Assembly (NCBI GenBank): GCA_903907865.1
Contig: CAIVPR010000088.1
Location: 83,811-147,810 of the forward strand
Direction: 5' to 3'
DNA length: 64,000 bases
DNA from: an uncultured Acidobacteriia bacterium
Lineage (GTDB): Bacteria; Acidobacteriota; Terriglobia; Bryobacterales; Bryobacteraceae
Below, piece by piece: positions 42,449 through 51,442 of this stretch (position 1 is the first letter of the stretch; each line of letters begins with the position of its first letter). The position numbers and the translations under genes were made by a program. Below the pieces are notes generated by a model. That model was not told where the DNA came from, did not search any database, and saw only the letters and a list, made by a program, of their open reading frames with translations.

Positions 42449-42986
42449 CAAACCCACTGGACCAACGAAACCTGTTGGCCTCGGGGACCAATCCAGCCCG
42501 CACCGGATTCAACTCAATGTATCTCTGGATTCGATCAAACTCTTCACCGGATCGCACGACCCGGTCGTAGGATTCATCCTGCCAGAACGGCTCCCCATGC
42601 CGACGAAGCAACCCGTTGGCTTGATGTGCCGTGAACCCCTTCAGTGGTCCCAGCCATTTGCCATAGGGCACGTTGGGTGTCAGAAGCAAGTGGACATGGT
42701 TGGGCATGACAACGTAGGCGTGAAGATCATACCGGCTCATTTCGCGACTGCCGCGGACCAATGCCGAAACAACAATCGCGGCGATCTCCGGCTGTTCGAG
42801 GAATCTAGCCCCGAACGTTGCGCCGTCCAAGACGCGATCCATGGCGGCGAATACTTTTCCCGACTGGGTGACGTTTCGATTTGCAAAGAGACGACTCGTT
42901 GGCAGCGAACCGTGAAGTCGAAATGTAACGAAGAGGGGATGGCCAATCTCTTGCCAATGCGGAAGACGCCGTGCGTGGTGCTCCAT
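42432..42986 (-). CDS. REP-associated tyrosine transposase (RAYT, Y1 type)
   Basis: A 184-residue Y1 single-strand DNA transposase of the REP-associated class. An HPLFVTFRLHG N-terminal strand is followed by the HUH metal motif in YVVMPNHVHLLL and the likely nucleophile tyrosine in YIELNPVRAGLV. Also typical is GPLKGFTAHQANGLLRRHGE. RAYTs cleave and join REP hairpins and are thought to spread them. It is flanked by inverted REP copies E and F, and five more copies of the same family lie in this window. It opposes the surrounding operon and separates the DUF58 and BatA-like genes. Confidence 0.93.
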   Translation of the reverse strand: MEHHARRLPHWQEIGHPLFVTFRLHGSLPTSRLFANRNVTQSGKVFAAMDRVLDGATFGARFLEQPEIAAIVVSALVRGSREMSRYDLHAYVVMPNHVHLLLTPNVPYGKWLGPLKGFTAHQANGLLRRHGEPFWQDESYDRVVRSGEEFDRIQRYIELNPVRAGLVPEANRFRWSSGFALTAA

Positions 42987-43030
42987 CGAAAAGATAGTGG
43001 GAAGAGCGAACGGTTTTTCTCAGGGAATTT

Positions 43031-43084
43031 CGGTTACGGCTGCCTGAAAGGCCGCCGCGGGCAATATTGCCCGCCCCACACAGG
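43031..43084 (+). repeat. Two-hairpin REP element, copy F (right of RAYT), at a Shine-Dalgarno
   Basis: Same structure as copy E in opposite orientation. The tail CCCCACACAGG continues as AGGAAC, so AGGAGG at 43082-43087 forms the ribosome-binding site of the BatA-like gene (ATG 43097). At least the first half of that site lies in the repeat tail. Confidence 0.85.
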
Positions 43085-43096
43085 AGGAACCCCTAA

Positions 43097-45136
43097 ATGG
43101 GTCTCCTAGCCCCCTGGTTCCTAGCTGGGGCCGCCCTCCTGGGCCTCCCCGTCTACATCCACCTCCTCCAGCAATACCGCCAAACCCCGGTACGCTTCAG
43201 CTCCCTCATGTTCTTCGAGAAGCGCACTCAAAGCTCCATCAAGCACCGGCGCCTCAAGCACCTCCTCCTCTTCACCCTGCGCTGCCTGTTCATCGCGCTG
43301 CTCATCCTCGCCTTCGCGCGCCCCTACATCCGTTCCTCCGTCGTCGCCAAGGCCACCGGTGCCCGCACCATCGTCTTCGCCATCGACAACTCCTTCAGCA
43401 TGCGCCAAGGCGACCGCTTCGCCCACGCCAAGCAAGGTGCCCTCGACGAAATCGCCAAAATGGGTGCCGGCGACCGCGGCCAGATCGTCACCTTCGGCGG
43501 CCCCGCGCGTCTCATTACCGACATGACGCCGGACAAGCCCACCCTCCAGGCCGCCGTCACCGCCATGGAGCCCGGCGACGACCTCAGTTCCTACGCCGAA
43601 ATCTCCCGCGTCTTCCGCTCCACCGCCGAAAGTCTCAAGGTCGACATCGAGGCCCAGGTCTTCACCGACGCCCAGAAGTCCTCCCTGCCGGCTGCCTTCT
43701 CCGACCTCAAGGTCAACGACGGCACCAAACTCGTCGTCCATCCCCTCTCAGACCAGCCCATCCCCAACTGGACCGTCGAAACCGTCGACGCCCCCAGCCG
43801 CGTCTTCGACACCAAGAAGGTCCGCACCCTCGCCACCGTCGTCGGCTTCAACACCGAAGACGCGACGAAAAAGGTCTCCCTCGTCGCCAACAACAAGCTC
43901 GTCGAGTCCAAACAGGTCAAAATCGCCGCCAACGGGCGCGCAACCGTCGAATTCCTCACCCTCGACGTCCCCTACGGCCTCACCAAGTGCGAAATCCGCA
44001 TCGAGGGCGGGGACACTTTCCCCAACGACGACCACTGGTTCTTCTCCGTCGAGCGCGCCGACCCCAAGCCGGCCCTCCTCGTCCACGGCGACAACGACAA
44101 CAACAGCGGCCTCTACCTCCGCACCGCCATGGAATCGGCCACCGACGCCGCGTTCACCCTCGACTCCCGCACCCCTTCGACCGCCGTCAACTTGGATCCA
44201 GCCAAGTTCGCCTTCACCGTCCTCTCCGACCCCGGCCCCCTGCCGCAGAAGCTCGAAGAGGCGCTTACCAAGTACGTAGAAGGCGGCGGATCGGTGCTCG
44301 TGGCGGTCGGACGCAACGCCCCGCGTGGACGCCCCGTGTCCGTCGCAGGCATCCCGGTGCTCGACGTCCACACCATCAACACCGACACCGAGGCGGTACA
44401 AACGGCCGCCCAACTCGACACATCCTATCCCGCCATCGGCAATGCCGGTACCGCCAAGGGCTGGGACGGCGTCGAAATCTTCCAATTCGCCAAGCTCCAA
44501 GTCCCCGAAAAGCCGGAATACCGCATCGCGGCGCGCCTCGCCAATGGCCTCCCGCTGTTGGTGGACAAGAAAGTCGGCGACGGTCACGTAATCGTCTTCG
44601 CCTCGGCCTTCGACAACATCGCCAACAACCTGCCGATCCAGCCCGTCTGGCTGCCATTCGTGGAACAGACGACGCACTTCATGGGCGGCGTCGGCAACGG
44701 TCGCGGCACCTACAAGGTGGGGTCGTTCGTGGATCTTCGGTCGGCCAAGGAGAAGAATGTTTCCGTGGAAGTGATCGGGCCCGGCGACAAACGGCTCCTC
44801 TCGCTCTCGGAATCCTCCAAGGCCACGACCTTCCAATTCCCCGGCGAAGGCTTCTACAGCATCCGCCGTGCCAGCGGTCGCGAGGAGCTTGCAGCGGTCA
44901 ACGCCGACCGTCGCGAATCCGATTTTGCGGTCGTTGACCACGACACGCTCGAACTGTGGAAGAATACAGGAATAGCCCCGACCAAGACGTCCGGCTCAGT
45001 TGTCGGAACTTCCAAGACGCAAGACGACAATACAGAACTATGGTGGTGGGTGCTGGCTCTGCTTGCGGTGCTGGCTGTGGCGGAATCGATTTTGGGCAAC
45101 CGGCAGTTAAGCGCCGGAAGTAAGGAAGCGGCATGA
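43097..45136 (+). CDS. BatA-like (aerotolerance-type) VWA membrane protein
   Basis: A 679-residue membrane protein. The BatA N-terminal membrane segment (LLAPWFLAGAALLGLPVYIH, then LLQQYRQTPVRFSSLMFFE) and a second helix (HLLLFTLRCLFIALLILAFA) precede a VWA domain with MIDAS DNSFSM. A long beta-rich exterior follows, with one C-terminal helix near WWWVLALLAVLAVAES. It would anchor the MoxR/DUF58 complex in the membrane. ATG 43097 has a strong AGGAGG. The next gene overlaps by four bases. Its 5' neighbour is now the RAYT instead of the DUF58 gene. Confidence 0.88.
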   Translation: MGLLAPWFLAGAALLGLPVYIHLLQQYRQTPVRFSSLMFFEKRTQSSIKHRRLKHLLLFTLRCLFIALLILAFARPYIRSSVVAKATGARTIVFAIDNSFSMRQGDRFAHAKQGALDEIAKMGAGDRGQIVTFGGPARLITDMTPDKPTLQAAVTAMEPGDDLSSYAEISRVFRSTAESLKVDIEAQVFTDAQKSSLPAAFSDLKVNDGTKLVVHPLSDQPIPNWTVETVDAPSRVFDTKKVRTLATVVGFNTEDATKKVSLVANNKLVESKQVKIAANGRATVEFLTLDVPYGLTKCEIRIEGGDTFPNDDHWFFSVERADPKPALLVHGDNDNNSGLYLRTAMESATDAAFTLDSRTPSTAVNLDPAKFAFTVLSDPGPLPQKLEEALTKYVEGGGSVLVAVGRNAPRGRPVSVAGIPVLDVHTINTDTEAVQTAAQLDTSYPAIGNAGTAKGWDGVEIFQFAKLQVPEKPEYRIAARLANGLPLLVDKKVGDGHVIVFASAFDNIANNLPIQPVWLPFVEQTTHFMGGVGNGRGTYKVGSFVDLRSAKEKNVSVEVIGPGDKRLLSLSESSKATTFQFPGEGFYSIRRASGREELAAVNADRRESDFAVVDHDTLELWKNTGIAPTKTSGSVVGTSKTQDDNTELWWWVLALLAVLAVAESILGNRQLSAGSKEAA

Positions 45137-48100
45137 GTCCCCTTGAAGGTCTGCAGAACTACTTGGATCGGCTGGAGCAACGTCTCCGGCTCATGACTTG
45201 GACGCGGGGCGCGGCGGCCATCATTGGCGCGGCGCTGGTGCTGACGCTGTTGATCGTCGGCCTGCTCACGTGGCTGAATTTCACGCCCGCAACGCTGCTC
45301 GCGGGCCGTTTCGCGCTCTTCCTCGGCATTGGCGCGGCCATCGCGTTGGCTCTGATTATTCCGCTCTCGCGCTTGAACCGCCGTGGTGCCGCCCAGGAAG
45401 TGGAGCGGCGCGCCCCCGGTTTCGACCAGCGCCTCCTCACCTTCACCGAAAAGGTCAAGCAGAACGCCTCCGACCCCTTCCTCCCGCTGCTCGCCGAAGA
45501 CACGCTTGAAATGGCGCGCGACGCCCAGCCCGAGCAGATCGTCGAAAGCTCGCGCATGTTCCAGTTCGGCGGAGCCGCTGCGGTCGCCGCCGCCGTACTC
45601 CTCTATTTGATGTTCGCCGGACCCGGCATTCTCGGCACAGGCACCCAGCTCCTCTGGGGCAGCTTCCCCAAGGACGCCGCCAAGCCGATGTACAGCATCA
45701 CCGTCGAGCCGGGCACCAAGACCATCCGTCGCAAGACGGACCAGCTCGTTTCCGCCCAGTTGACCGGCTTCACCGCATCCAAGGCCGTTCTCAAGGCCAA
45801 GTACGCCAGCGGCAGCAAGTGGGAAGAAGTTCCGATGGATCCGCAGAAGGGCGGCTCCGGCTTCTCGTTCCTGTTCGTGGCGCTTTCAGAGGACGTCGAA
45901 TACACGATTGAAGCGGGCGGCATCAAGTCCGGCCTCTACAAGCTCCACACCGTGGAGTTGCCCCAGGTCAAGAACATAAAGGTGACCTACCAGTTCCCGT
46001 CGTGGAGCGGCATGGCCTCCACCTCCGAAGATCCGGGCGGCGACCTCCGCGCCGTCGAAGGCACAATCGCCAAGCTGGAAATCCAGACCGACCGGCCGCT
46101 CTCCGGCGCGCAATTGCTGATCGAGGACGGCAAAACGCTCAGCCTGCCCGCAACGGTCGACAACAAGACCTACGCCAACGTAACCATCGAGAAGGACGGC
46201 ACCTACCACCTCGGCGTGATGGACCATGGCGACATGGTGCGCCTGACCGACGACTACTTCATCGAGGCTCGCAAGGTCTCCGCACCGACCGTCAAGGTCA
46301 CCAAGCCGGGTCGCGACGCCAAGGTCAGCCCCATCGAGGAAGTGGAAGTTGCCATCTCAGCTGAGGGCGAGTATCCGCTCCAGGCCTTCGACCTGCACTA
46401 CTCGGTCAACGGTGCCACGGAGAAGGTCGTCTCGTTGCTCACCGCGAAGGGGGCTAAGAAGGTCGACGGCAAGTTCCTCCTCGCGATGGAGGACTACAAG
46501 CTCGTTCCCGGCGACATCGTCAGCATCTTTGCGACCACGAAGGACGGCAAGAACACGGCCCAGACCGACATGTTCTTCATCCAGGCCGTGCCGTTCGAGT
46601 TCAACTACACGCAGTCGCAGCAATCGGGCGGAGGCGGTGGCGGTGGCGGTGGGCAGGAACAGGACCAACAGATTTCCGAGCGCCAGAAGGAAATCATCGC
46701 GGCTACCTTCAACCAGATCAAGGGTGACGCCAAGGCCAAGGCATCTGCCGCCGAGAACGGCAAATACCTCTCGGAAGTGCAGGCCAAGTTGCGGGACCAG
46801 GCGCAGTCGCTCGCGAACCGCACCAAGGCTCGGCAGCTCGACGCCAACGGCGCGGGCTTCTCGCAGTTCGTCAAGGAAATGGAAGCGGCCATCGCGGCGA
46901 TGACGCCGGCGTCTGACAAGCTGAAGGGCCTGTCGTTCCAAGACGCTCTGGCTCCCGAACAGCAGGCACTGCAGCACCTCCTGCGCGCCGAATCGACCTT
47001 CCGTGACATCCAGATCCAGATCAGCCGCGGTGGTGGCGGAGGCGGAGGGGGTGGTGGTGGCGGCGCGGGCCGTGACCTCGCCAACCTGTTCGACCTCGAA
47101 CTCGACAAGGATAAGAACCAGTACGAAACCAGCGCCAGTTCCGCCGCCGAGCAGCAACAGCAGAAGGTGGACGACGCGCTGAAGAAGCTCGCCGACTTGG
47201 CGCGACGCCAGCAGGAACTGGCCGAGCAGCAGAAGAACAACCCAGCCCAGTTGGCCCAGCAGCGCTGGCAGCAGGAAATGCTGCGCCGCGAGGCCGAACA
47301 ACTCCGTCGCGAGATGGAGCAGATGCAGAAGGGCGAGCAGGGCCAGCAAGGTCAACAAGGTCAACAAGGCCAGCAAGGTCAGCAGAGCCAGTCCGGGCAA
47401 CAAGGTCAGCAGGGTCAACAGGGGCAATCCGGCCAGCAAGGCCAGCAGTCCGCCTCCAGTGGCAGCCAAGGTGGACAGAGCGGACAGCAGGGCCAGCAAT
47501 CGCGGAACCAACAGCAGCAGCAGGGCGGTCGACAGGGCCAGCAGCAGCAACAGCAGTCCGCGATCAACCGTCCCCAGACCCCGCAGCAGCGCCAGAGCCA
47601 GCAGCAGTTGGATCAGGCGATCCGCGAAATCGAGCAGGCGACCCGGGATATGAGCCAAGCGGCATCGGCGCGGCAACCGGGACAGCAATCCTCGGCGGCG
47701 GGCCAGTCCGAGGCCCAGCGCGCGGCGGAGCGGCTCAAGCAGGCGCAACAGTCGATCCAGTCCATGCGCAACCAGCAGGGCGGGGCCGAAATGGCCGATC
47801 TGGCCAACAAGGCCGACCAGTTGGCGTCCCAACAGCAGGACTACGAGCAGCGCCTCCGGCAGAATTTCGGCCGTGGCCAGACGAACGAGCAGACGGCGCA
47901 GCAGATGGCCGACGAGAAGAAGCAGATGCACGCCACCTACGACGACCTGCAGAAGAAAATGCAGCAGGCTTCGCGGAACATGTCCGGCAGCCAGCCCGAC
48001 ACGGCGAAGAAACTCCGCGACGCCATGGGCAAGAGCCAGCAGGACGAAGTCGGCAGCCGCATGGACTTTACCGAACAGGCGTTGCGCCAGGGCTACGGCC

Positions 48101-49161
48101 AGTACGCCGTCATGCGCGAGGCTCCCGTGACGCAGTCCTTGAATAACTTGAAGGATGAACTGCGGAAGCTGGAAGGCCAGTCCGGCGGCAACAAGGACGG
48201 CGGCCTTGGCGACGACAAGGACAAGGGCGCGATTGCGATGCAGCAGGCCTTGAACCAGGCCGAACGCGTGCGCCGGGAGATCGAACAGCTCTCCAATGCC
48301 GCGCGTGCCCAAGGTCAGCAAGGCCGTAACGGCCAGCAGGGTCAAGGTCAGGGACAACAGCAGGGCCGCAACGGGCAACAAGCGGGTCAGCAACAAGGTC
48401 AAGGGCGCCAAGGCGGCCAGCAGCAAGGTCAGCAGGGACAGGGCCAAGGCCAACAGGGTCAGCAGATGGCCCGCAACGGCCAGCAGGGTCAGGGTCAGGG
48501 ACAGCAACAGGGCCAATCCGGTCAACAGGGTCAACAAGGCCAGGGCCAGCAACAAGGTCAAGGCCAGCAGGGCGGACAGCAGGGCCAAGGGCAGCAGGGC
48601 CAAGGTCAGCAAGGCGGCGGACAACAGGCCGGAAACGCCCAGGGTGGTGGCGGCCAGCAAGGCGGCGGTGATCGGCAGGGCGGTGCCCGCGCGGGCAACT
48701 TCGGCGACATCAACAACCGCGGCAACCGGGGCGGTCAGGGTGGCAATGGCGGTGCGATCAACGGCACGGCTTGGGAAGGCGGTCCCCGGACCATCGACGG
48801 CGTCATGAACAGCGCCCGCGAGCCCATGTCCCGCGCCGAGGCCGAGCAGACCTACAACGACCTCGTCCGCGATTTGGGCCGTCTCCGCGGCCAGATGGGG
48901 AACGACAAGGACTTGGCCCGCGAATACCAGCAGCTCATGGGCGAGGTCCAACAGATCGACCCCAAGCAGTGGGGCGCGCACCAGCAAATGCAGGACGTGA
49001 TCGACGGCCAACTCCGCAGCGCTATCGACGAAGTGGAACTCCTGCTTCGCCGCAAGCTGGCAGCCAACGACGGCAGCGTCCGCAGCGTCAACCCGCGCAA
49101 CACCCCGCCGGGCTACAGCAACGCAGTCGCCGAATACTATAAACGGCTCAGCAAGCAATAG
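45133..49161 (+). CDS. Giant DUF4175-like membrane protein with Gln/Gly-rich tracts
   Basis: A 1342-residue protein. Three N-terminal membrane helices (about residues 25-47, 55-80, 148-168) are followed by Ig-like beta domains to about residue 480. A nine-glycine run lies near 499 and a longer glycine run near 633-645. Long Gln-Gly tracts (about 735-810 and 1060-1186, GQQGQQGQQGQ type) are separated by Gln/Glu/Lys-rich coiled-coil stretches, and an ordered C-terminal helix bundle ends the protein. The N-terminal part fits DUF4175-type proteins found next to MoxR/DUF58 genes. The tracts look intrinsically disordered or prion-like, and such compositions can phase-separate. Last gene of the block. 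Confidence 0.85.
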   Translation: MSPLEGLQNYLDRLEQRLRLMTWTRGAAAIIGAALVLTLLIVGLLTWLNFTPATLLAGRFALFLGIGAAIALALIIPLSRLNRRGAAQEVERRAPGFDQRLLTFTEKVKQNASDPFLPLLAEDTLEMARDAQPEQIVESSRMFQFGGAAAVAAAVLLYLMFAGPGILGTGTQLLWGSFPKDAAKPMYSITVEPGTKTIRRKTDQLVSAQLTGFTASKAVLKAKYASGSKWEEVPMDPQKGGSGFSFLFVALSEDVEYTIEAGGIKSGLYKLHTVELPQVKNIKVTYQFPSWSGMASTSEDPGGDLRAVEGTIAKLEIQTDRPLSGAQLLIEDGKTLSLPATVDNKTYANVTIEKDGTYHLGVMDHGDMVRLTDDYFIEARKVSAPTVKVTKPGRDAKVSPIEEVEVAISAEGEYPLQAFDLHYSVNGATEKVVSLLTAKGAKKVDGKFLLAMEDYKLVPGDIVSIFATTKDGKNTAQTDMFFIQAVPFEFNYTQSQQSGGGGGGGGGQEQDQQISERQKEIIAATFNQIKGDAKAKASAAENGKYLSEVQAKLRDQAQSLANRTKARQLDANGAGFSQFVKEMEAAIAAMTPASDKLKGLSFQDALAPEQQALQHLLRAESTFRDIQIQISRGGGGGGGGGGGGAGRDLANLFDLELDKDKNQYETSASSAAEQQQQKVDDALKKLADLARRQQELAEQQKNNPAQLAQQRWQQEMLRREAEQLRREMEQMQKGEQGQQGQQGQQGQQGQQSQSGQQGQQGQQGQSGQQGQQSASSGSQGGQSGQQGQQSRNQQQQQGGRQGQQQQQQSAINRPQTPQQRQSQQQLDQAIREIEQATRDMSQAASARQPGQQSSAAGQSEAQRAAERLKQAQQSIQSMRNQQGGAEMADLANKADQLASQQQDYEQRLRQNFGRGQTNEQTAQQMADEKKQMHATYDDLQKKMQQASRNMSGSQPDTAKKLRDAMGKSQQDEVGSRMDFTEQALRQGYGQYAVMREAPVTQSLNNLKDELRKLEGQSGGNKDGGLGDDKDKGAIAMQQALNQAERVRREIEQLSNAARAQGQQGRNGQQGQGQGQQQGRNGQQAGQQQGQGRQGGQQQGQQGQGQGQQGQQMARNGQQGQGQGQQQGQSGQQGQQGQGQQQGQGQQGGQQGQGQQGQGQQGGGQQAGNAQGGGGQQGGGDRQGGARAGNFGDINNRGNRGGQGGNGGAINGTAWEGGPRTIDGVMNSAREPMSRAEAEQTYNDLVRDLGRLRGQMGNDKDLAREYQQLMGEVQQIDPKQWGAHQQMQDVIDGQLRSAIDEVELLLRRKLAANDGSVRSVNPRNTPPGYSNAVAEYYKRLSKQ

Positions 49162-49164
49162 GAA

Positions 49165-49196
49165 AGCCCGGCCTGATTCCTCAGGCCGGGCTCTTG
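49165..49196. terminator. Hairpin terminator between convergent genes
   Basis: A 12-bp perfect stem AGCCCGGCCTGA / TCAGGCCGGGCT with a TTCC loop, directly after the DUF4175-like stop. T-run is weak (CTTGG), so termination may rely on the stem. The minus-strand gene ends 18 bases further on, so it can serve both. Confidence 0.7.
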
Positions 49197-49213
49197 GGCA
49201 AGTGTGCCGGGCG

Positions 49214-51283
49214 CTACGGGGTCTGGATCTTGTAGATATTGGCCCCGGTCGCCGTAGCGGCAAACAGGTAGCCGTTCGAAACGGCCAGCCCACCGATACC
49301 TTGGAGTGTCCCGTACGTGTACGATGACGGATTCGTCGGGTCGCGCATGTCGACGATCCGAAGGGACCCATTCAGGCCTTCGCCGGTCGCGGATAGGTCG
49401 GGTGCGCCACAGGTAAGAGCGTAGAAGCCCTTGCTCAAAGTCGTCGCACGGCAACCGTCCGCCGAGATTGTCGGAAAGTAGAAGTTCCCCTGCATGACCG
49501 GCTTCGATGGGGTCGTGATGTCGAAGACAGTTAGGGTAAGATTTCCTGTCAAGGGAAAGTCCACGACGCTGTTTCCAAGATTGTTCCCTGGACTGAGCAT
49601 GCCCTTGGTACTTCCGAGAGCGATCATCTGGTTGCCCGACGCGGCCAAGGATAGCTCTATCCCGGTTCCGGGAACCTGCATTTGGGTGATCGCCTGGATG
49701 TTGGACGGCTTGCTTACGTCATACACATTCAGTATTCCGGTCCCGGTGTTCGGGTCACCTGTCGAATTGGTTCCTGCCATGTAAACAACCGAAGGGGAGG
49801 CAACCATGAGGTCGAATTTCATGTTGGTGGGGTCAGTTGAAGGCGAGGAGTCGTTCTGCAAATACGATAGGATGGAGGGACGCGAGGGAGTCGAGAAGTC
49901 CACGGCCGCGAGGTATCCAACCGACTGGTAGATTCCGTACGTGGACGTCGAGTATGTGAAGTGGTCCTCCCACATGTATCCGGTGTCGCCAGAGAACCTG
50001 ATGCCCGCAATATAAGTTGAGTCGGACACGTACGACAGGGCCTTAGGGTGCACGGGGTCGGTCAGGTCGTATGTCTGGACGTATGTTCCGTTTCCGTTCG
50101 TCGTATCCGTGAGCAAGGTGCTGGTGCCAGAGGTTTTCAATCCACATCCGCCTAGGAAGAAACGGCTGTAACCAGCTCCGCCCGCCAGTTCCTTGTCTCC
50201 AAATTCGTAAACGATCTTCGGAGAAGCGGGGTTGCTAATGTCGACAACATTGATGTTGGAAGTGCCGCAGATATAGAGGTAGTTACCAAGCGCGACCACC
50301 GAGCCACCGGACAATCCGTCATCGTTCGCCTTCAGGTATGTCCCCGTTCCGCCCGGGACCGCCACGCTGCTAACTTGGCTCAGCGCGCCCAACACTTGGA
50401 ATCCACTGGCCGTAGCGCCCTTCACCGAGACCACCACCGACGTGCTCTCATGCCCCGTCAAGGTAATGGTCAGCGGATAATCCCCAGTCGCCAGATTCGG
50501 CACCGTAAGGTTCGCCTGTGCAAGCCCGACCAGTCCCGGTGTCAGCCCAAGGAACAACACCTTTGCGCTCATCCCGCCGATGGTGGCCGAATTCGCGTCC
50601 TTCGCATTCGCCAGCGCGGTCGTCGGCGCGGCGGCACCGTCGGCCACCGCCAGCGACGGAACCCCGATCCCAGTGAGGTACACCACGATGTTCGAGCCAG
50701 CCGCCGCCGGATTCGAAGGCGAGTTCAAGCTGTAGTCGGCGTTCTGCACAATCCCATGGCCCGCCCCGTACCCGAATATGCCGATTGATGTCGAGGTCAC
50801 CAGGAACTGGAAGGACGAACTCGTCTGGCTGCCGTTGCTGACCTTCGCGGTCGCGGTTCCGGGCGCGGTTCCGTACGGGATTTGGAAGTTGATCTGCCCC
50901 GCGCTGACGTACAGCAGGGGGGCGGTCTTGCCATTGATGGTGAGCGACGCTCCCGCAAGGACCATGGGCAGCGGAATCGCTGCCGCCGATGCGGTACCGG
51001 TCGAAAGATTCGTTCCGAAAAGCACTGCCAGGGAACCGGGAGCGGCAACGGTGGAGTAGTCGGCCGCGTCGTTGACGCTGCTGATTGTTGGGATCACGAT
51101 CGCATCGTGCGGTGCCGCTTGGATTTCTGGCGCAACTGGTGGCACCCGAGTCGGGGTCGGACCGGTTTGTGGCATGCGTCGGATGGGAACGGGCGTCAGG
51201 TCCGACGTCACCGGGTATTGTCCGTCGAGTGAGGAGGCCGCGGCCACCAGAAGGATGGGGATTACTCGTTTTGACTGCTGCAT
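49214..51283 (-). CDS. Secreted protein: TIGR03437-type domain plus LVIVD-like beta-propeller
   Basis: An exported protein of about 689 residues. A signal peptide (RVIPILLVAAASSLDG) is followed by the TIGR03437-type domain at about residues 60-290: VAAPGSLAVLFGTNLS, ASLTINGKTAPLLYVSAGQI, NFQIPYGTAPG, and VYLTGIGVPS. The C-terminal half has LVIVD-type propeller blades (INVVDISNPASPKIVYEFG, VDFSTPSRPSILSYL, LNVYDVSKPSNIQAI, RIVDMRDPTNPSSYTYG). TIGR03437 is usually at the C terminus of secreted Solibacter-type proteins; here it is N-terminal. Its presence supports a Bryobacterales host. The ATG at 51283 gives the signal peptide; 51298 is also possible. Confidence 0.87.
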   Translation of the reverse strand: MQQSKRVIPILLVAAASSLDGQYPVTSDLTPVPIRRMPQTGPTPTRVPPVAPEIQAAPHDAIVIPTISSVNDAADYSTVAAPGSLAVLFGTNLSTGTASAAAIPLPMVLAGASLTINGKTAPLLYVSAGQINFQIPYGTAPGTATAKVSNGSQTSSSFQFLVTSTSIGIFGYGAGHGIVQNADYSLNSPSNPAAAGSNIVVYLTGIGVPSLAVADGAAAPTTALANAKDANSATIGGMSAKVLFLGLTPGLVGLAQANLTVPNLATGDYPLTITLTGHESTSVVVSVKGATASGFQVLGALSQVSSVAVPGGTGTYLKANDDGLSGGSVVALGNYLYICGTSNINVVDISNPASPKIVYEFGDKELAGGAGYSRFFLGGCGLKTSGTSTLLTDTTNGNGTYVQTYDLTDPVHPKALSYVSDSTYIAGIRFSGDTGYMWEDHFTYSTSTYGIYQSVGYLAAVDFSTPSRPSILSYLQNDSSPSTDPTNMKFDLMVASPSVVYMAGTNSTGDPNTGTGILNVYDVSKPSNIQAITQMQVPGTGIELSLAASGNQMIALGSTKGMLSPGNNLGNSVVDFPLTGNLTLTVFDITTPSKPVMQGNFYFPTISADGCRATTLSKGFYALTCGAPDLSATGEGLNGSLRIVDMRDPTNPSSYTYGTLQGIGGLAVSNGYLFAATATGANIYKIQTP

Positions 51284-51442
51284 ACCTATATATGGCATCT
51301 TGGCCGCTCGTATTACGTGTGTGAAGCATAATTCACGAAAGTGTCTTGTTCGTTCCGCCCGCAGAATATTTCGCGTCGGCCCGCACGAACCCTAAAGTTC
51401 CGCTTCGGTTCCGCCGATAGAGGTCCATAGGCTGGACCGCGC

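Noticed and set aside
46357..49371. Very long minus-strand open frame antisense to the DUF4175-like gene
   Set aside because: It is a shadow of the Gln/Gly-rich codons of the plus-strand gene, gives a Leu/Ala-rich low-complexity product and has no domain.
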